A DNA stretch of 64,000 nt from Mycolicibacterium sp. TY81 (GTDB lineage: Bacteria > Actinomycetota > Actinomycetes > Mycobacteriales > Mycobacteriaceae): positions 1,984,001-2,048,000 of the forward strand of contig NZ_AP023362.1 in assembly GCF_018326285.1 (NCBI RefSeq), in the 5' to 3' direction. Within the stretch, counting starts at the first letter, position 1. Each line of letters starts with the position of its first letter. The notes under the pieces are model-generated. The model ran no database searches. It was given only the letters and a program-made list of their open reading frames with translations, and was not told where the DNA came from. Below are positions 1 through 8,915 of the stretch, piece after piece. Both the position numbers and the translations under genes were made by a program.

Positions 1-673
1 GGCCGCGGACATCGTCACCGACCCCGGCGATCTGGGCCTCGTAGGACATCAGGCCCACCAGCGTGAAGCCGGGGCGGCCGGTGATCGCAGCGGCCAGGGC
101 GCGGGCCTGCGCCGCGGTGTGCACGGGGGAGCGGCGCACCCCGAGGTGGCCGAGTACCGGTGCCTGCCACGAGGCGTCGAGGTCCAGGCAGACGCGCAGT
201 GCCGGACGCGTCGACGGCGCGGCGACGCTGTCCACCAGGTCGAGCTGGGCGAGGGAGTCCACCATGAGCGTCACGCGCGCCGCCAGCTCCGGTGCCGACG
301 CCAGCCGGGCGATCGCGGTGCGGTCGGCCGTCGGGTAGCCGACGACGACGTCGTCGTGCGGTGGGTGCTCGGCGTCGCCTGCGGCCAGCCACAGGGCTTC
401 GGGCAATGTGAACGCCAGTACCCCCGCGTAGCCATCGAGGGCCGTGACGGCGTCCAGGATCGTCCGTGACCGGACCGATTTGGACGCCACTCGGATCGGC
501 GTTCCTGCCGCGCGGCGGCGCAGGTCGTGCGCGTTGTGGTGCAGCGCAGCGAGATCGACGGCGGCGAGCGGCGTCTCCAGGTGCGCGGTGGCGGCGGTCA
601 ATGCCGGCCAGTAGATCTCCGGACGTGCCCACGACCCCTCGACGGAAGGCGGCTTCGACAGATCGACCGGCAT
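1..673 (-). CDS. Alanine-racemase-fold amino acid deaminase/aldolase, 3' end outside window
   Basis: The frame from ATG 673 is open to the left edge, giving about 224 residues of the N-terminal part. The translation contains IRVASKSVRS around residue 60, which fits the PLP-lysine strand of fold-type III enzymes (alanine racemase N-domain, D-threonine aldolase relatives), then GYAGVLAFTLPEAL and a TIM-barrel-like run including TLVGLMSYEAQIAG near the edge. Family members cleave or deaminate D-amino or hydroxy amino acids; the substrate cannot be read here. An in-frame ATG at 685 is an alternative start, and neither start has a clear ribosome binding site. The gene is divergent from the AraC-type regulator at 775, which may control it. 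The C-terminal domain is not visible, so the exact family remains uncertain. Confidence 0.7.
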   Translation of the reverse strand, partial: MPVDLSKPPSVEGSWARPEIYWPALTAATAHLETPLAAVDLAALHHNAHDLRRRAAGTPIRVASKSVRSRTILDAVTALDGYAGVLAFTLPEALWLAAGDAEHPPHDDVVVGYPTADRTAIARLASAPELAARVTLMVDSLAQLDLVDSVAAPSTRPALRVCLDLDASWQAPVLGHLGVRRSPVHTAAQARALAAAITGRPGFTLVGLMSYEAQIAGVGDDVRG

Positions 674-774
674 TGACCACACCATGGATCGGGAGCTAAC
701 CGCATGTCGATGGGTGCGCACGAGGGCATCGGTGACCACAATGGGGGGAAATCCGGACACGTGTTGGAGGTGGG

Positions 775-1779
775 GTGGACAGGCACAGCGCGGCGTTGAT
801 CCCGACGTCGGTGCTCGTCAACGTCGTCGACGTCGCCGATCGCGCGGGTCTGCCCACGGAGCGGTGGCTGGCCGCGGCCGGCCTGACGGCCGCGACGCTC
901 AATTCGCCCGAAACGCGGGTGTCGTTCCGGCAGGCGGCGCTCGTGCTGCGGCATGCGGTACGCGCCATGCCGGACCGGGGCCTCGGCATCGACGTCGGGG
1001 CCCGCGACATGTTCGTGTCCTTCGGCGTGCTCGGGCTGGCCATCCGATCGGCCGAAAACCTCGGCGCGGCAATGCAAGTGGGCCTGGAACTGCACCAGAG
1101 CGCGGGTAGCTTGATGGACGTCGGCGCCGAGCTGATCGGCGACACCTTCGCCCTGCGCGCCTACGAGCGTTCCCCGGAACCCGAGCTGCTGCCGTTCCTG
1201 TGTGAAGAGCTGTTCTGCAGCGTGCTCGTCACCGTCCGGACCGTGCTCGAGCTGCCGCAGCAGACACCGGAGTACGTCCAGGTCAATTACCCGCCGCCGG
1301 TGTACGCGCAGCGGTACCGCGAGTTCTTCGGCTGCCCGGTCCTGTTCAATGCCGACGCCAACCGGCTGGCGTTCCCGGATCCGCTGTGGTCGCAGCGGCT
1401 ACCGCGCGCCGATCCGACGACGCACGCCGTCGCCGTCGCCGCCTGCCGTGACATGGTGACCCAGGGCGACCAGCCGACCGACGTGGTGCAGACCGTCGAG
1501 ACGATGCTGCGCGAGAGCGTGCGCGATCCACTGACCATGGCCCAGGTCGCCAAGCGGCTCAACATCACCGAACGCACCCTGCGGCGGCGCCTCAGCGCCG
1601 ATGGGCAGCAGTTCATCGCGTTGCGCGACAAGGTGCGCAGTGAACGCGCGCGATACTTGGTCCGTGAGACCGCGATGCCCATCCACGCCATCGCCGCCGA
1701 GGTCGGGTTCACCGACCCGCGGGAGTTCCGTCGCGCCTACATCAAATGGACCGGGCACGCCCCGACTCACGACCGATAG
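775..1779 (+). CDS. AraC-family transcriptional regulator
   Basis: 334 residues from a GTG start preceded by GGAGG at 766-770. The C-terminal 85 residues form an AraC-type double helix-turn-helix (QVAKRLNITERTLRRRLSAD, then AIAAEVGFTDPREFRRAYIKWTG). The N-terminal 200 residues match the arabinose-binding-like sensor domain common in mycobacterial OruR/ArgR-type AraC proteins. It is a DNA-binding activator or repressor with unknown ligand. It is divergent from the PLP-fold enzyme gene at 673, a usual layout for a dedicated regulator. Its last 13 bases overlap the 3' end of the convergent monooxygenase gene. Confidence 0.85.
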   Translation: MDRHSAALIPTSVLVNVVDVADRAGLPTERWLAAAGLTAATLNSPETRVSFRQAALVLRHAVRAMPDRGLGIDVGARDMFVSFGVLGLAIRSAENLGAAMQVGLELHQSAGSLMDVGAELIGDTFALRAYERSPEPELLPFLCEELFCSVLVTVRTVLELPQQTPEYVQVNYPPPVYAQRYREFFGCPVLFNADANRLAFPDPLWSQRLPRADPTTHAVAVAACRDMVTQGDQPTDVVQTVETMLRESVRDPLTMAQVAKRLNITERTLRRRLSADGQQFIALRDKVRSERARYLVRETAMPIHAIAAEVGFTDPREFRRAYIKWTGHAPTHDR

Positions 1780-2975
1780 TCCGGCAGGTCGATCGACTCG
1801 GCGGTAGAGAACCATTTGCGCGCGGCCCAGGGCCGCAGCGGCCACCGCTGCACCCACTTCATGACCGCCGCCCCGATGGCGATGTCACGTTCGGACTGCG
1901 GCGCGTAGCCGTCGAGGCCGGCCGGCAGGTCCTGACACCGGTCGACGTACGGCCGCATGACGGTCTCGTAGCGGCGCAGTGCCGCCGCGATCCCTGTGGC
2001 GTCGAATGCCGCGGCCGGCCCGAGCTCACCGGCCAGCACGTACGCCCCGACCAGCGCCAGGCTGGTGCCCATGCCGGACAGCGGCGACGCGCAGTACCCG
2101 GCATCCCCACACAGGGTGACGCGGCCGGCCGACCAGGTGTCCATGTGAACCTGCACAAAATCGTCGAAATAGAAATCGTCGGATTGTGCTGCGGCACTCA
2201 GCAATTCATCGCAGTACCAGCCGGCGTCGCGGAACCGCTCGGCCAGCAGCGTCAGCTGCGCATCCATGTCGCGGCGGTCGTAGTCGATCGGCCCGGAACG
2301 GAAGGCCAGCCCGGCCTTGGCGGTCGACTCATCGTGCGACGGCCGCAGCGAGGCGTTGAGCCCGCCGGCGGCCTGGAACATCAGGAACCAGCCGTCCAGG
2401 CCGATCATGTCCGGTGCGGTGAACCAGGCGTTGTATCCGCCGAGTCGGCGGATGAACCGCTCCTCCGGGCCGAAAGCCAACTGCCGGACCGCGGAATGCG
2501 GACCGTCGGCACCGACGACCAGGTCGACCTCGACCACGGAGCCGTCGGTCAGCGTGGCCCGCACCCCCGACTCGTCTTCCTCGAGCACGGAAACCCGCGT
2601 GCCGAAGCGGTATTCGGCCACGTCGCGGGTCGCCTGGTAGAGCACATCGGTCAGGTCACCGCGCAGAATCTCGAGCGCGGAGACAATCCCGTTGCCGCCG
2701 AACGCCTCGACCGGCATCTCGGCACGGCGGGTGCCGTCGGCGCGCACCCAGGCGATGCCGCGCTGAAACAGGCACCGCTCGGTCATCGCAGGCAGCAGGC
2801 CCATTCGCGTGACCACCTCGCGGCCCGCGCCACGCAGGTCGACCGTCTGCCCGCCCGGGCGGATGCTCGGCGCCGCCTCGACGATCACCACCCGGTAGCC
2901 GTTACGTGCCAGCCAATGCGTCAAGGCGGGTCCGGCGACCCCGGCGCCGCTGATCAACACGGTCGGTTGCACCAT
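1767..2975 (-). CDS. FAD-dependent monooxygenase/oxidoreductase (PHBH-like)
   Basis: 402 residues. The N-terminal Rossmann motif GAGVAGPALTHWLARNGY binds FAD. The DG motif (VGADGPHSAVRQ, about residue 155) and the GD motif (LCGDAGYCASPLSGMGTSLA, about residue 285) are those of class A flavoprotein hydroxylases such as p-hydroxybenzoate and UbiH-type enzymes. It probably hydroxylates a small organic or aromatic substrate with NAD(P)H; the substrate is unknown. The ATG lies 6 bases after TAGGCT on the minus strand and there is no Shine-Dalgarno, so a leaderless mRNA is likely. It is divergent from the sulfatase gene. Confidence 0.82.
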   Translation of the reverse strand: MVQPTVLISGAGVAGPALTHWLARNGYRVVIVEAAPSIRPGGQTVDLRGAGREVVTRMGLLPAMTERCLFQRGIAWVRADGTRRAEMPVEAFGGNGIVSALEILRGDLTDVLYQATRDVAEYRFGTRVSVLEEDESGVRATLTDGSVVEVDLVVGADGPHSAVRQLAFGPEERFIRRLGGYNAWFTAPDMIGLDGWFLMFQAAGGLNASLRPSHDESTAKAGLAFRSGPIDYDRRDMDAQLTLLAERFRDAGWYCDELLSAAAQSDDFYFDDFVQVHMDTWSAGRVTLCGDAGYCASPLSGMGTSLALVGAYVLAGELGPAAAFDATGIAAALRRYETVMRPYVDRCQDLPAGLDGYAPQSERDIAIGAAVMKWVQRWPLRPWAARKWFSTAESIDLPDYRS

Positions 2976-2981
2976 GGCGAA

Positions 2982-2987
2982 AGCCTA
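2982..2987 (-). promoter_or_regulatory. -10 element of FAD monooxygenase gene
   Basis: TAGGCT on the minus strand, 6 bases from the ATG at 2975. It fits the mycobacterial TANNNT -10 with transcription starting at the start codon. No convincing -35 was seen. Confidence 0.55.
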
Positions 2988-3010
2988 TGCGCACTGACAG
3001 CATTCACTCC

Positions 3011-3016
3011 TAGGCT
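3011..3016 (+). promoter_or_regulatory. -10 element of sulfatase gene
   Basis: TAGGCT, 6 bases from ATG 3023 and a mirror image of the divergent gene's -10. No Shine-Dalgarno is present, so the transcript is predicted to be leaderless. Confidence 0.55.
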
Positions 3017-3022
3017 GGCCCC

Positions 3023-4693
3023 ATGGCAGACATCGACCGGCGCACAGTTCTCAAAGGCACGGCGGCGGTAGCGGGGGCGGCCGCGGCGGGGGTCGGTGGC
3101 TACCAGCTACTGTCGCGGGGCGGCCGCGAGCACTCGGCAAGCAGGCCCAACATTCTGGTGATCATCGTCGACCAGATGCGGGCGCCCCAATGGTTTCCCG
3201 CTGCCAGACAACTCGGCGAACTGCTACCCAACCTGGATCGGCTGCGACAGCGCAGCGTGTCCTTCGAGTCCCACTACTCGGCATCCAACATGTGCACGCC
3301 GTCGCGCGGCGTCCTGACCACCGGGCTCTACTCGCATCAAACGGGTTGCCTGTACACCGGGGAAGGCCCCACCGAATCCACCCTGGCGCCGCGCTTCCCG
3401 ACGTGGGGCACCATGCTCCGCGACCAGGGCTACCGGACCTGGTGGTGGGGGAAGTGGCACCTGGGCCACATCTCCGACACCACCCCCGACGGCCTTGACG
3501 CTCACGGTTTCTCCGGCGGCACGTACCCGTCGCCCAACGGTGGCCCGAACCAGGGGCTCCAGGTCGACCACACCATCGCCGACCAGTTCGACGGCTGGTT
3601 CGCCGACCACGCGGGCAGTGGCCCGTGGTGCACCACGGTGTCGCTGGTGAACCCGCACGACATCTGCTGGTGGCCGAGAAACCCACTGCCGGACGATGTT
3701 CCGCGGGTGTTCTCCGGCACACCCGTCAACTTCGAGAACGCCGACGACCTGCGGCGGCGGGGCAAGCCGCAGCTGCAGATCGACTACATGAACTTCATGT
3801 CGCCGCTGATGACCGGCCCGGTGCCGTACTCGGGTCCCGACATGGCAGCGCAGTGGGCCCGGTGCCTCGACAACTACCTGTGGCTGCATCAGCAGGTGGA
3901 CGTCCAGATCGGCCGCGTCCTGAACACTCTCGCGTCCCGCCCCGACGTCGAGCGCGACACCGTCGTGGTGTTCACCTCCGACCACGGCGAGTACGCCGGC
4001 TCGCACGGCCTGCGCGGCAAGGGCGCGGCCATCTATGAGGAGTCGATCCGGGTGCCGCTGTACATCCACGACCCGGCCGGTCACCTGACCCCCAAACCCG
4101 GCGAGCGCCGGCGGCAGCTCACCTCCAGCGTCGACATCGCACCGCTGCTGCTCACCATCGCGGCCGGCGGCAACGGCTGGCGCTCCGACAGCCGTTACGC
4201 CTACCTGCAGGCGCGCGGCGACATCGCCGCCATCGCGGCCGACCCGGGTGCAGCGGGCCGTCGGTGGGTAGCCCACGCGACCGACGACATGTCGGTCGAG
4301 GAAATGGCGACGCTGATGAAATCGCCTGCGGTGCAGAAGATGTTCGGCGGCGGCGCGGTGCCCACCGAGATTCCGACGTCGGCGCCCAGCCACATCGTCG
4401 CCGTGCGGACGCCCGACGCGAAGCTCGGCCGCTACGCGTACTGGCAGCCCGGCGGCATGGAAGCCGACCACAGCCGCAAGATCGACTACGAGCTCTACGA
4501 CTACGAATCGCCCTCGGGCGCACACGAACTCGACAACCAGGCGGGCCGCAGCAGCAAGCAGGCCACGCTGCAGGGGTTGCTCGAAAACGAGGTGGTGCCC
4601 GAGCTGCGGGCCCCGCTGCCGGCCTGGATGCACGACGCCCAGGAACAGGGCATGGCAGACATGCAGCGGCTCACCGCAGCGCGGGCCGGCTAG
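3023..4693 (+). CDS. Tat-exported type I sulfatase
   Basis: 556 residues. The N-terminus DRRTVLKG followed by an Ala/Gly-rich hydrophobic stretch (residues 12-27) looks like a twin-arginine signal. The sulfatase core starts with PNILVIIVDQMR (metal-binding Asp50). CTPSRG at residues 91-96 is the C-x-P-S-R motif whose Cys is converted to formylglycine by a sulfatase-modifying enzyme, not in this window. TSDHGEYAGSHG (about 315-326) supplies the second metal-ligand cluster. It should hydrolyse a sulfate ester outside the cytoplasm; the natural substrate is unknown. It ends directly against the convergent serine hydrolase, with no gap. Confidence 0.88.
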   Translation: MADIDRRTVLKGTAAVAGAAAAGVGGYQLLSRGGREHSASRPNILVIIVDQMRAPQWFPAARQLGELLPNLDRLRQRSVSFESHYSASNMCTPSRGVLTTGLYSHQTGCLYTGEGPTESTLAPRFPTWGTMLRDQGYRTWWWGKWHLGHISDTTPDGLDAHGFSGGTYPSPNGGPNQGLQVDHTIADQFDGWFADHAGSGPWCTTVSLVNPHDICWWPRNPLPDDVPRVFSGTPVNFENADDLRRRGKPQLQIDYMNFMSPLMTGPVPYSGPDMAAQWARCLDNYLWLHQQVDVQIGRVLNTLASRPDVERDTVVVFTSDHGEYAGSHGLRGKGAAIYEESIRVPLYIHDPAGHLTPKPGERRRQLTSSVDIAPLLLTIAAGGNGWRSDSRYAYLQARGDIAAIAADPGAAGRRWVAHATDDMSVEEMATLMKSPAVQKMFGGGAVPTEIPTSAPSHIVAVRTPDAKLGRYAYWQPGGMEADHSRKIDYELYDYESPSGAHELDNQAGRSSKQATLQGLLENEVVPELRAPLPAWMHDAQEQGMADMQRLTAARAG

Positions 4694-5908
4694 TTACAGC
4701 CCCAGCGCCTGGTACGTCCGCTTCACGAATTTCGGTCGCGCCGAACGGAGTTTGGCCTGCGAGGCATTGCCGGCGACAGCTGCCGCGGCATCCACGCTGA
4801 GCTCCGGCTGATTCTGGATCAGGTAGATCAGGATCAGGTTCGCGTTCGGGTCGGCCTGCCACCACGTGCCGAAGGCGCCCGGCCAACTGAACGTGCCGGG
4901 GCCGCCGGGACCGAAGAACGGCGTCGCCTTGGCCTCGTCGGTGACCAGCGACAGGTTCAGCCCGAAGCCGCGGCCGATCCAGAACGGCGCACCCAGGAAG
5001 TTCTGCGACTTCTGCTCGGCGGTCAACCGGTCGGTCCGCATGGACCGCACGGATTCCTCCGACAGCACCCTTACTCCGTCGACCTCGCCGCCGGCCAGCA
5101 GCATCCGCGCGAACGTCAGGTAGTCGTCGACGGTCGACCAGAGTCCGCCGCCACCGGCGCAGAACGTCGGCGGCATCACCTGCGGTGGCCCCATCTTCCC
5201 GGGCTGCAGGCGCAGGGCGTCCCCGTCGGCGGCCAGCTGGTACATGGTCGCCGCGCGCCGCCGGCCCGAATGCGTCACCGCAAAACCGGTGTCGACCATG
5301 TTCAGCGGTTTGAAGATGCGCTCCGCCAACACATCTGGCAGCGGCTTGCCCTCGACGCGCGACAGCAGGAAGCCCAGCACGTCGGTCGACTGGCTGTAGG
5401 TCAGCGCGTCGCCGGGCTGGTGCGCCAGCGGCAGCTGTCCCAGCTCGGCCAGCCAGCGGTCGGGATCCTGCAGCGACTGCAGCTTGTTGTAGGCCCGGCC
5501 GAGTGGCGGCGGCACGGTGAATCCGTAGGCCAGACCGCCACGGTGGGTCATCAGATCCTCGACGGTGATGGGCCGCCGGGCGGGCACGGACCGGTCCAAG
5601 GGTCCGTCGAGGCTCGTCATCACGCGCGGGTTGGCGAGTTCGGGAATCCAGTTCGCGATGGGATCGGTCAGGGCGAGCCGGCCCTCGTCGACCAGCGTCA
5701 TGGCCGCCGCGACCGTGATCGGCTTGGACATCGACGCGATACGGAAGACGGTGTCGCGCTCCATCGGCAGCTTGGCTTCCACGTCGCGGTGGCCGAGCGT
5801 GTTGACCTGCCGCACCGCGCCGTCCTGCCACACCAGCGTGACCGCGCCGGCCAGCAGGCCGGTGTCGATCGCCGCGCTGACCGATTCGGTGTTCGCGTCG
5901 AGATTCAC
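4694..5908 (-). CDS. Serine hydrolase, beta-lactamase/esterase class C family
   Basis: 404 residues. RIASMSKPIT (about residues 56-65) carries the S-x-x-K nucleophile/base motif, and YSQSTDVLGF (about 171) carries the Tyr motif of class C beta-lactamase-like esterases and penicillin-binding-protein relatives. No signal peptide is evident, so a cytoplasmic esterase or lactamase-like role is more likely than antibiotic resistance. GTG start, 6 bases after TAACGT on the minus strand. Its stop codon abuts the sulfatase stop. Confidence 0.83.
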   Translation of the reverse strand: MNLDANTESVSAAIDTGLLAGAVTLVWQDGAVRQVNTLGHRDVEAKLPMERDTVFRIASMSKPITVAAAMTLVDEGRLALTDPIANWIPELANPRVMTSLDGPLDRSVPARRPITVEDLMTHRGGLAYGFTVPPPLGRAYNKLQSLQDPDRWLAELGQLPLAHQPGDALTYSQSTDVLGFLLSRVEGKPLPDVLAERIFKPLNMVDTGFAVTHSGRRRAATMYQLAADGDALRLQPGKMGPPQVMPPTFCAGGGGLWSTVDDYLTFARMLLAGGEVDGVRVLSEESVRSMRTDRLTAEQKSQNFLGAPFWIGRGFGLNLSLVTDEAKATPFFGPGGPGTFSWPGAFGTWWQADPNANLILIYLIQNQPELSVDAAAAVAGNASQAKLRSARPKFVKRTYQALGL

Positions 5909-5914
5909 CCCGTC

Positions 5915-5920
5915 ACGTTA
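5915..5920 (-). promoter_or_regulatory. -10 element of serine hydrolase gene
   Basis: TAACGT on the minus strand, 6 bases from the GTG start at 5908. It matches the TANNNT leaderless pattern repeated across this window. Confidence 0.45.
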
Positions 5921-5973
5921 ACCGGTGGGGGTGGGATGGTCGCGGTACCGTCCGAACCATCGGGAAGGTAGGC

Positions 5974-5979
5974 GATACT
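5974..5979 (+). promoter_or_regulatory. Possible -10 of MFS symporter gene
   Basis: GATACT, 7 bases before GTG 5987. It fits the leaderless spacing but mismatches the first base of TANNNT. Confidence 0.35.
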
Positions 5980-5986
5980 GCCTGAC

Positions 5987-7324
5987 GTGGCTGCAGACGT
6001 GTCGACCCCGAGCACACCGATGAACAAGGTGGCGTTCGCCAGTTTCATCGGCACCGCGATCGAGTTCTACGACTTCTACATCTACGGGACGGCCGCGGCG
6101 CTGATCTTCCCGCAGGTGTTCTTCCCGAACCTGCCGCCCGCCATGGCGACCATCTCGTCGCTGGCCACGTTCGCGGTCGCGTTCCTGGCCCGCCCGATCG
6201 GCGCGGCGGTCTTCGGCCATTTCGGAGATCGGCTGGGCCGCAAGAAGACTCTGGTCGCGACGTTGCTGATCATGGGATTGTCGACCGTCGGCGTCGGCCT
6301 GGTGCCCAGCTCGGCGTCGATCGGTCTGGCGGCGCCCATCATCCTGCTGACGCTGCGGGTGTTCCAGGGCTTCGCCGTCGGCGGGGAGTGGGCCGGTTCG
6401 GCACTGCTGAGCGCGGAGTACGCCCCGGTCGGAAAGCGCGGCATGTACGGCATGTTCACGCAGCTGGGCGCCGGCGCCGGGTTGGCCGTCAGCAATCTGG
6501 TGGTGCTGATCGCCAACGTGACGATCGGGGAGAAGAGCCCGGTGTTCCTGGACTGGGGCTGGCGGCTGCCGTTCCTGTTCAGCGCCGTGCTGCTGGCCGT
6601 GGCGCTGTACGTGCGGCTGACCATCGACGAGACGCCGGTGTTCGTCGCCGAGCAGAAGCGGGGCACCGTGCCCCGCGCCCCGTTCGGGGAGCTGGTGCGC
6701 CGGCAGAGCAAGCAGGTGCTGCTCGGTGCCGGCTGCATGGTCGGCATCTTCACCATGAGCTTCCTCGGCGGCACCTACCTGATGAGTTACGCCAGCACCC
6801 GCATCCACCATCCGCGGACGCTGATCCTGTCGGTCGGGGTCCTGGCCGGGGTGTCGCTCATGGTGTTCTCGGCGATCTCGGCGGTGCTGTGCGACCGGTA
6901 CGGGCGGCGCCGCGTCATCCTGGTCGGCTTCGGGCTGGCACTGCCGTGGGCATTCCTCGTGATGCCGCTCATCGACTCCGGGTCGCCGGTGGCCTTCGCG
7001 GTGGCGATCGCCGGCATCTTCTGCATCTTCGGGCTCGCCTACGGGCCCATCGGGGCGTTCCTGCCTGAGACGTTCGCCACCCGATACCGCTACACCGGCG
7101 CGGGCATGGCCTTCAATCTCGCCGGGATCGTCGGCGGCGCGCTGCCGCCGCTGGTCGCCGGGCCGCTCGTCGCCGCCCTCGGGAGCTGGGCCGTTGGGCT
7201 GCTGATCGCCGTCTTCGTGCTGGTCAGCATCGTCTGCACGCTGGTGTTGCCGGAAACTCGGGGCACCGAGCTCGACGATGCGCAGGATGACATGCGTGAC
7301 GGTGACGCCGTGGCGGCCTGCTAA
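5987..7324 (+). CDS. MFS transporter, metabolite:H+ symporter family
   Basis: 445 residues with about 12 hydrophobic segments. FIGTAIEFYDFYIYGTAAAL at the N-terminus and GHFGDRLGRKKTLV in the first cytoplasmic loop are hallmarks of the MHS branch of the MFS (ProP, ShiA and citrate/alpha-ketoglutarate symporters). It probably imports an organic acid or osmolyte with protons; the substrate is not deducible. GTG start; GATACT lies 7 bases upstream. Its TAA stop overlaps the TAAGCT likely to be the pyr operon -10. Confidence 0.86.
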   Translation: MAADVSTPSTPMNKVAFASFIGTAIEFYDFYIYGTAAALIFPQVFFPNLPPAMATISSLATFAVAFLARPIGAAVFGHFGDRLGRKKTLVATLLIMGLSTVGVGLVPSSASIGLAAPIILLTLRVFQGFAVGGEWAGSALLSAEYAPVGKRGMYGMFTQLGAGAGLAVSNLVVLIANVTIGEKSPVFLDWGWRLPFLFSAVLLAVALYVRLTIDETPVFVAEQKRGTVPRAPFGELVRRQSKQVLLGAGCMVGIFTMSFLGGTYLMSYASTRIHHPRTLILSVGVLAGVSLMVFSAISAVLCDRYGRRRVILVGFGLALPWAFLVMPLIDSGSPVAFAVAIAGIFCIFGLAYGPIGAFLPETFATRYRYTGAGMAFNLAGIVGGALPPLVAGPLVAALGSWAVGLLIAVFVLVSIVCTLVLPETRGTELDDAQDDMRDGDAVAAC

Positions 7325-7327
7325 GCT
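7322..7327 (+). promoter_or_regulatory. Probable -10 of the pyr operon
   Basis: TAAGCT overlapping the stop codon of the preceding gene. Transcription would start near 7334, placing the whole PyrR-binding stem-loop in a short leader. Confidence 0.45.
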
Positions 7328-7340
7328 ACGCGGCTAGTTA

Positions 7341-7382
7341 GACGTCCTTTAACGATCCGTCCAGAGAGGCGGAGAAGGAGGT
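7341..7382 (+). promoter_or_regulatory. PyrR-binding mRNA leader covering the pyrR ribosome binding site
   Basis: The leader contains TCCAGAGAGGC at 7360-7370, matching the conserved PyrR binding-loop core (UCCNGNGAGGY). It is flanked by pairing arms ATCCG/CGGA(T) around 7355-7373, and an outer arm TCCTT (7345-7349) can pair with AAGGA (7375-7379). The outer arm occupies the Shine-Dalgarno AAGGAGGT at 7375-7382. In Mycobacterium smegmatis PyrR is known to repress pyr translation through such a leader. UMP-bound PyrR should stabilise this fold and block initiation at GTG 7393. Confidence 0.85.
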
Positions 7383-7392
7383 CCGGTGTCTC

Positions 7393-7965
7393 GTGGGTGA
7401 CTCCACCGACCGGGAATTGCTGTCCGCTGCCGACGTCGGCCGGACCATCTCGCGCATCGCGCACCAGATCATCGAAAAGACCGCGCTCGACGCGCCCGAC
7501 GCCCCGCGCGTGGTGTTGCTCGGCATCCCGACGCGCGGCGTCACCCTGGCCGCCCGCATCGCCGAGAAGGTCAAGGAATTCTCCGGTGTCGAGCTGCCGG
7601 CCGGTGCGCTCGACATCACGCTCTACCGCGACGACCTGAACTTCAAACCGCCGCGGGCACTGGCCTCGACCTCGATTCCGGAGGGCGGCATCGACGACGC
7701 GACGGTGATCCTCGTCGACGACGTGCTGTACTCCGGCCGCTCGGTGCGCTCGGCTCTGGACGCGCTGCGCGACATCGGCCGCCCCCGCATGGTGCAGCTG
7801 GCGGTCCTCGTCGACCGCGGCCACCGCGAGCTGCCCATCCGCGCCGACTACGTCGGCAAGAACGTCCCGACGTCGCGCAGTGAGAACGTCAAGGTGCGGC
7901 TGTCGGAGACCGACGGCGGAGACGACCACGTCTCCATTGCCCCCTACGGAGGACCCACCAGGTGA
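7393..7965 (+). CDS. pyrR: PyrR, bifunctional pyr mRNA-binding regulator/uracil phosphoribosyltransferase
   Basis: 190 residues from GTG 7393, 10 bases after [26 protein letters not shown] (about residues 102-119) is the PRPP-binding loop of type I phosphoribosyltransferases. [16 protein letters not shown] is a typical PyrR segment. PyrR senses uridine nucleotides, binds the leader RNA just upstream, and may convert uracil plus PRPP to UMP. First gene of the de novo pyrimidine operon; its stop overlaps the pyrB start by 4 bases. Confidence 0.95.
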   Translation: MGDSTDRELLSAADVGRTISRIAHQIIEKTALDAPDAPRVVLLGIPTRGVTLAARIAEKVKEFSGVELPAGALDITLYRDDLNFKPPRALASTSIPEGGIDDATVILVDDVLYSGRSVRSALDALRDIGRPRMVQLAVLVDRGHRELPIRADYVGKNVPTSRSENVKVRLSETDGGDDHVSIAPYGGPTR

Positions 7966-8915
7966 AGCATCTGCTGTCCGCCTCGGACCTGAGCCGCGAT
8001 GCGGCGACGGCCATCCTCGATGACGCCGACAAGTTCCGCGAAGCGCTGCTGGGCCGCGACGTCAAGAAACTCCCGACGTTGCGCGGCCGCACCGTCATCA
8101 CGATGTTCTACGAGAACTCCACCCGTACCCGGGTGTCGTTCGAGGTGGCCGGCAAGTGGATGAGCGCCGACGTCATCAACGTCAGCGCCTCCGGCTCGTC
8201 GGTCGCCAAGGGGGAGTCGCTGCGCGACACCGCGCTGACCCTGCGCGCCGCGGGCGCCGATGCGCTGATCATCCGGCACCCGGCTTCCGGTGCGGCACAA
8301 CAGCTTGCGGCGTGGACCCGTGAAGAGCACGGCGGGCCGTCGGTGATCAACGCGGGCGACGGCACGCATGAACACCCGACGCAGGCGCTGCTCGACGCGC
8401 TGACCATCCGCCAGCGCCTCGGCGGTCTCGAGGGCCGGCGCGTGGTGATCGTCGGCGACATCCTGCACAGCCGGGTGGCGCGCTCCAACGTCTCGCTGCT
8501 GTCGACGCTGGGCGCCGAGGTGGTGCTGGTGGCGCCGCCGACGCTGCTGCCGGTCGGGGTCACGGACTGGCCGGTGACCGTTTCGCACGACCTGGACGCC
8601 GAACTGCCGGCCGCCGACGCGGTCCTGATGCTGCGGGTGCAGGCCGAGCGGATGAACGGCGCGTTCTTCCCGTCGGCGCGCGAGTACTCGGTGCGCTACG
8701 GGCTGTCCGAGAAGCGCCTGGCCGGGTTGAGCGAGGACACGGTGGTGCTGCACCCCGGTCCGATGCTGCGCGGCATGGAGATCGCCTCTTCGGTCGCCGA
8801 CTCTTCGCAATCAGCTGTACTGCAACAGGTTTCGAATGGGGTGCATGTTCGCATGGCAGTGCTGTTCCAGCTTCTCGTGGGTGCTGGGCCTGAAGGGGTG
8901 GGGGTGATCTCATGA
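7962..8915 (+). CDS. pyrB: Aspartate carbamoyltransferase catalytic chain
   Basis: 317 residues, GTG start. [14 protein letters not shown] (about residues 48-61) holds the S-T-R-T-R carbamoyl-phosphate loop. [18 protein letters not shown] (about 132-149) is the second active-site segment. It condenses carbamoyl phosphate with aspartate in step 2 of pyrimidine synthesis. No pyrI regulatory chain is nearby, as in other mycobacteria. It overlaps pyrR and pyrC by 4 bases each (coupled translation). Confidence 0.96.
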   Translation: MKHLLSASDLSRDAATAILDDADKFREALLGRDVKKLPTLRGRTVITMFYENSTRTRVSFEVAGKWMSADVINVSASGSSVAKGESLRDTALTLRAAGADALIIRHPASGAAQQLAAWTREEHGGPSVINAGDGTHEHPTQALLDALTIRQRLGGLEGRRVVIVGDILHSRVARSNVSLLSTLGAEVVLVAPPTLLPVGVTDWPVTVSHDLDAELPAADAVLMLRVQAERMNGAFFPSAREYSVRYGLSEKRLAGLSEDTVVLHPGPMLRGMEIASSVADSSQSAVLQQVSNGVHVRMAVLFQLLVGAGPEGVGVIS

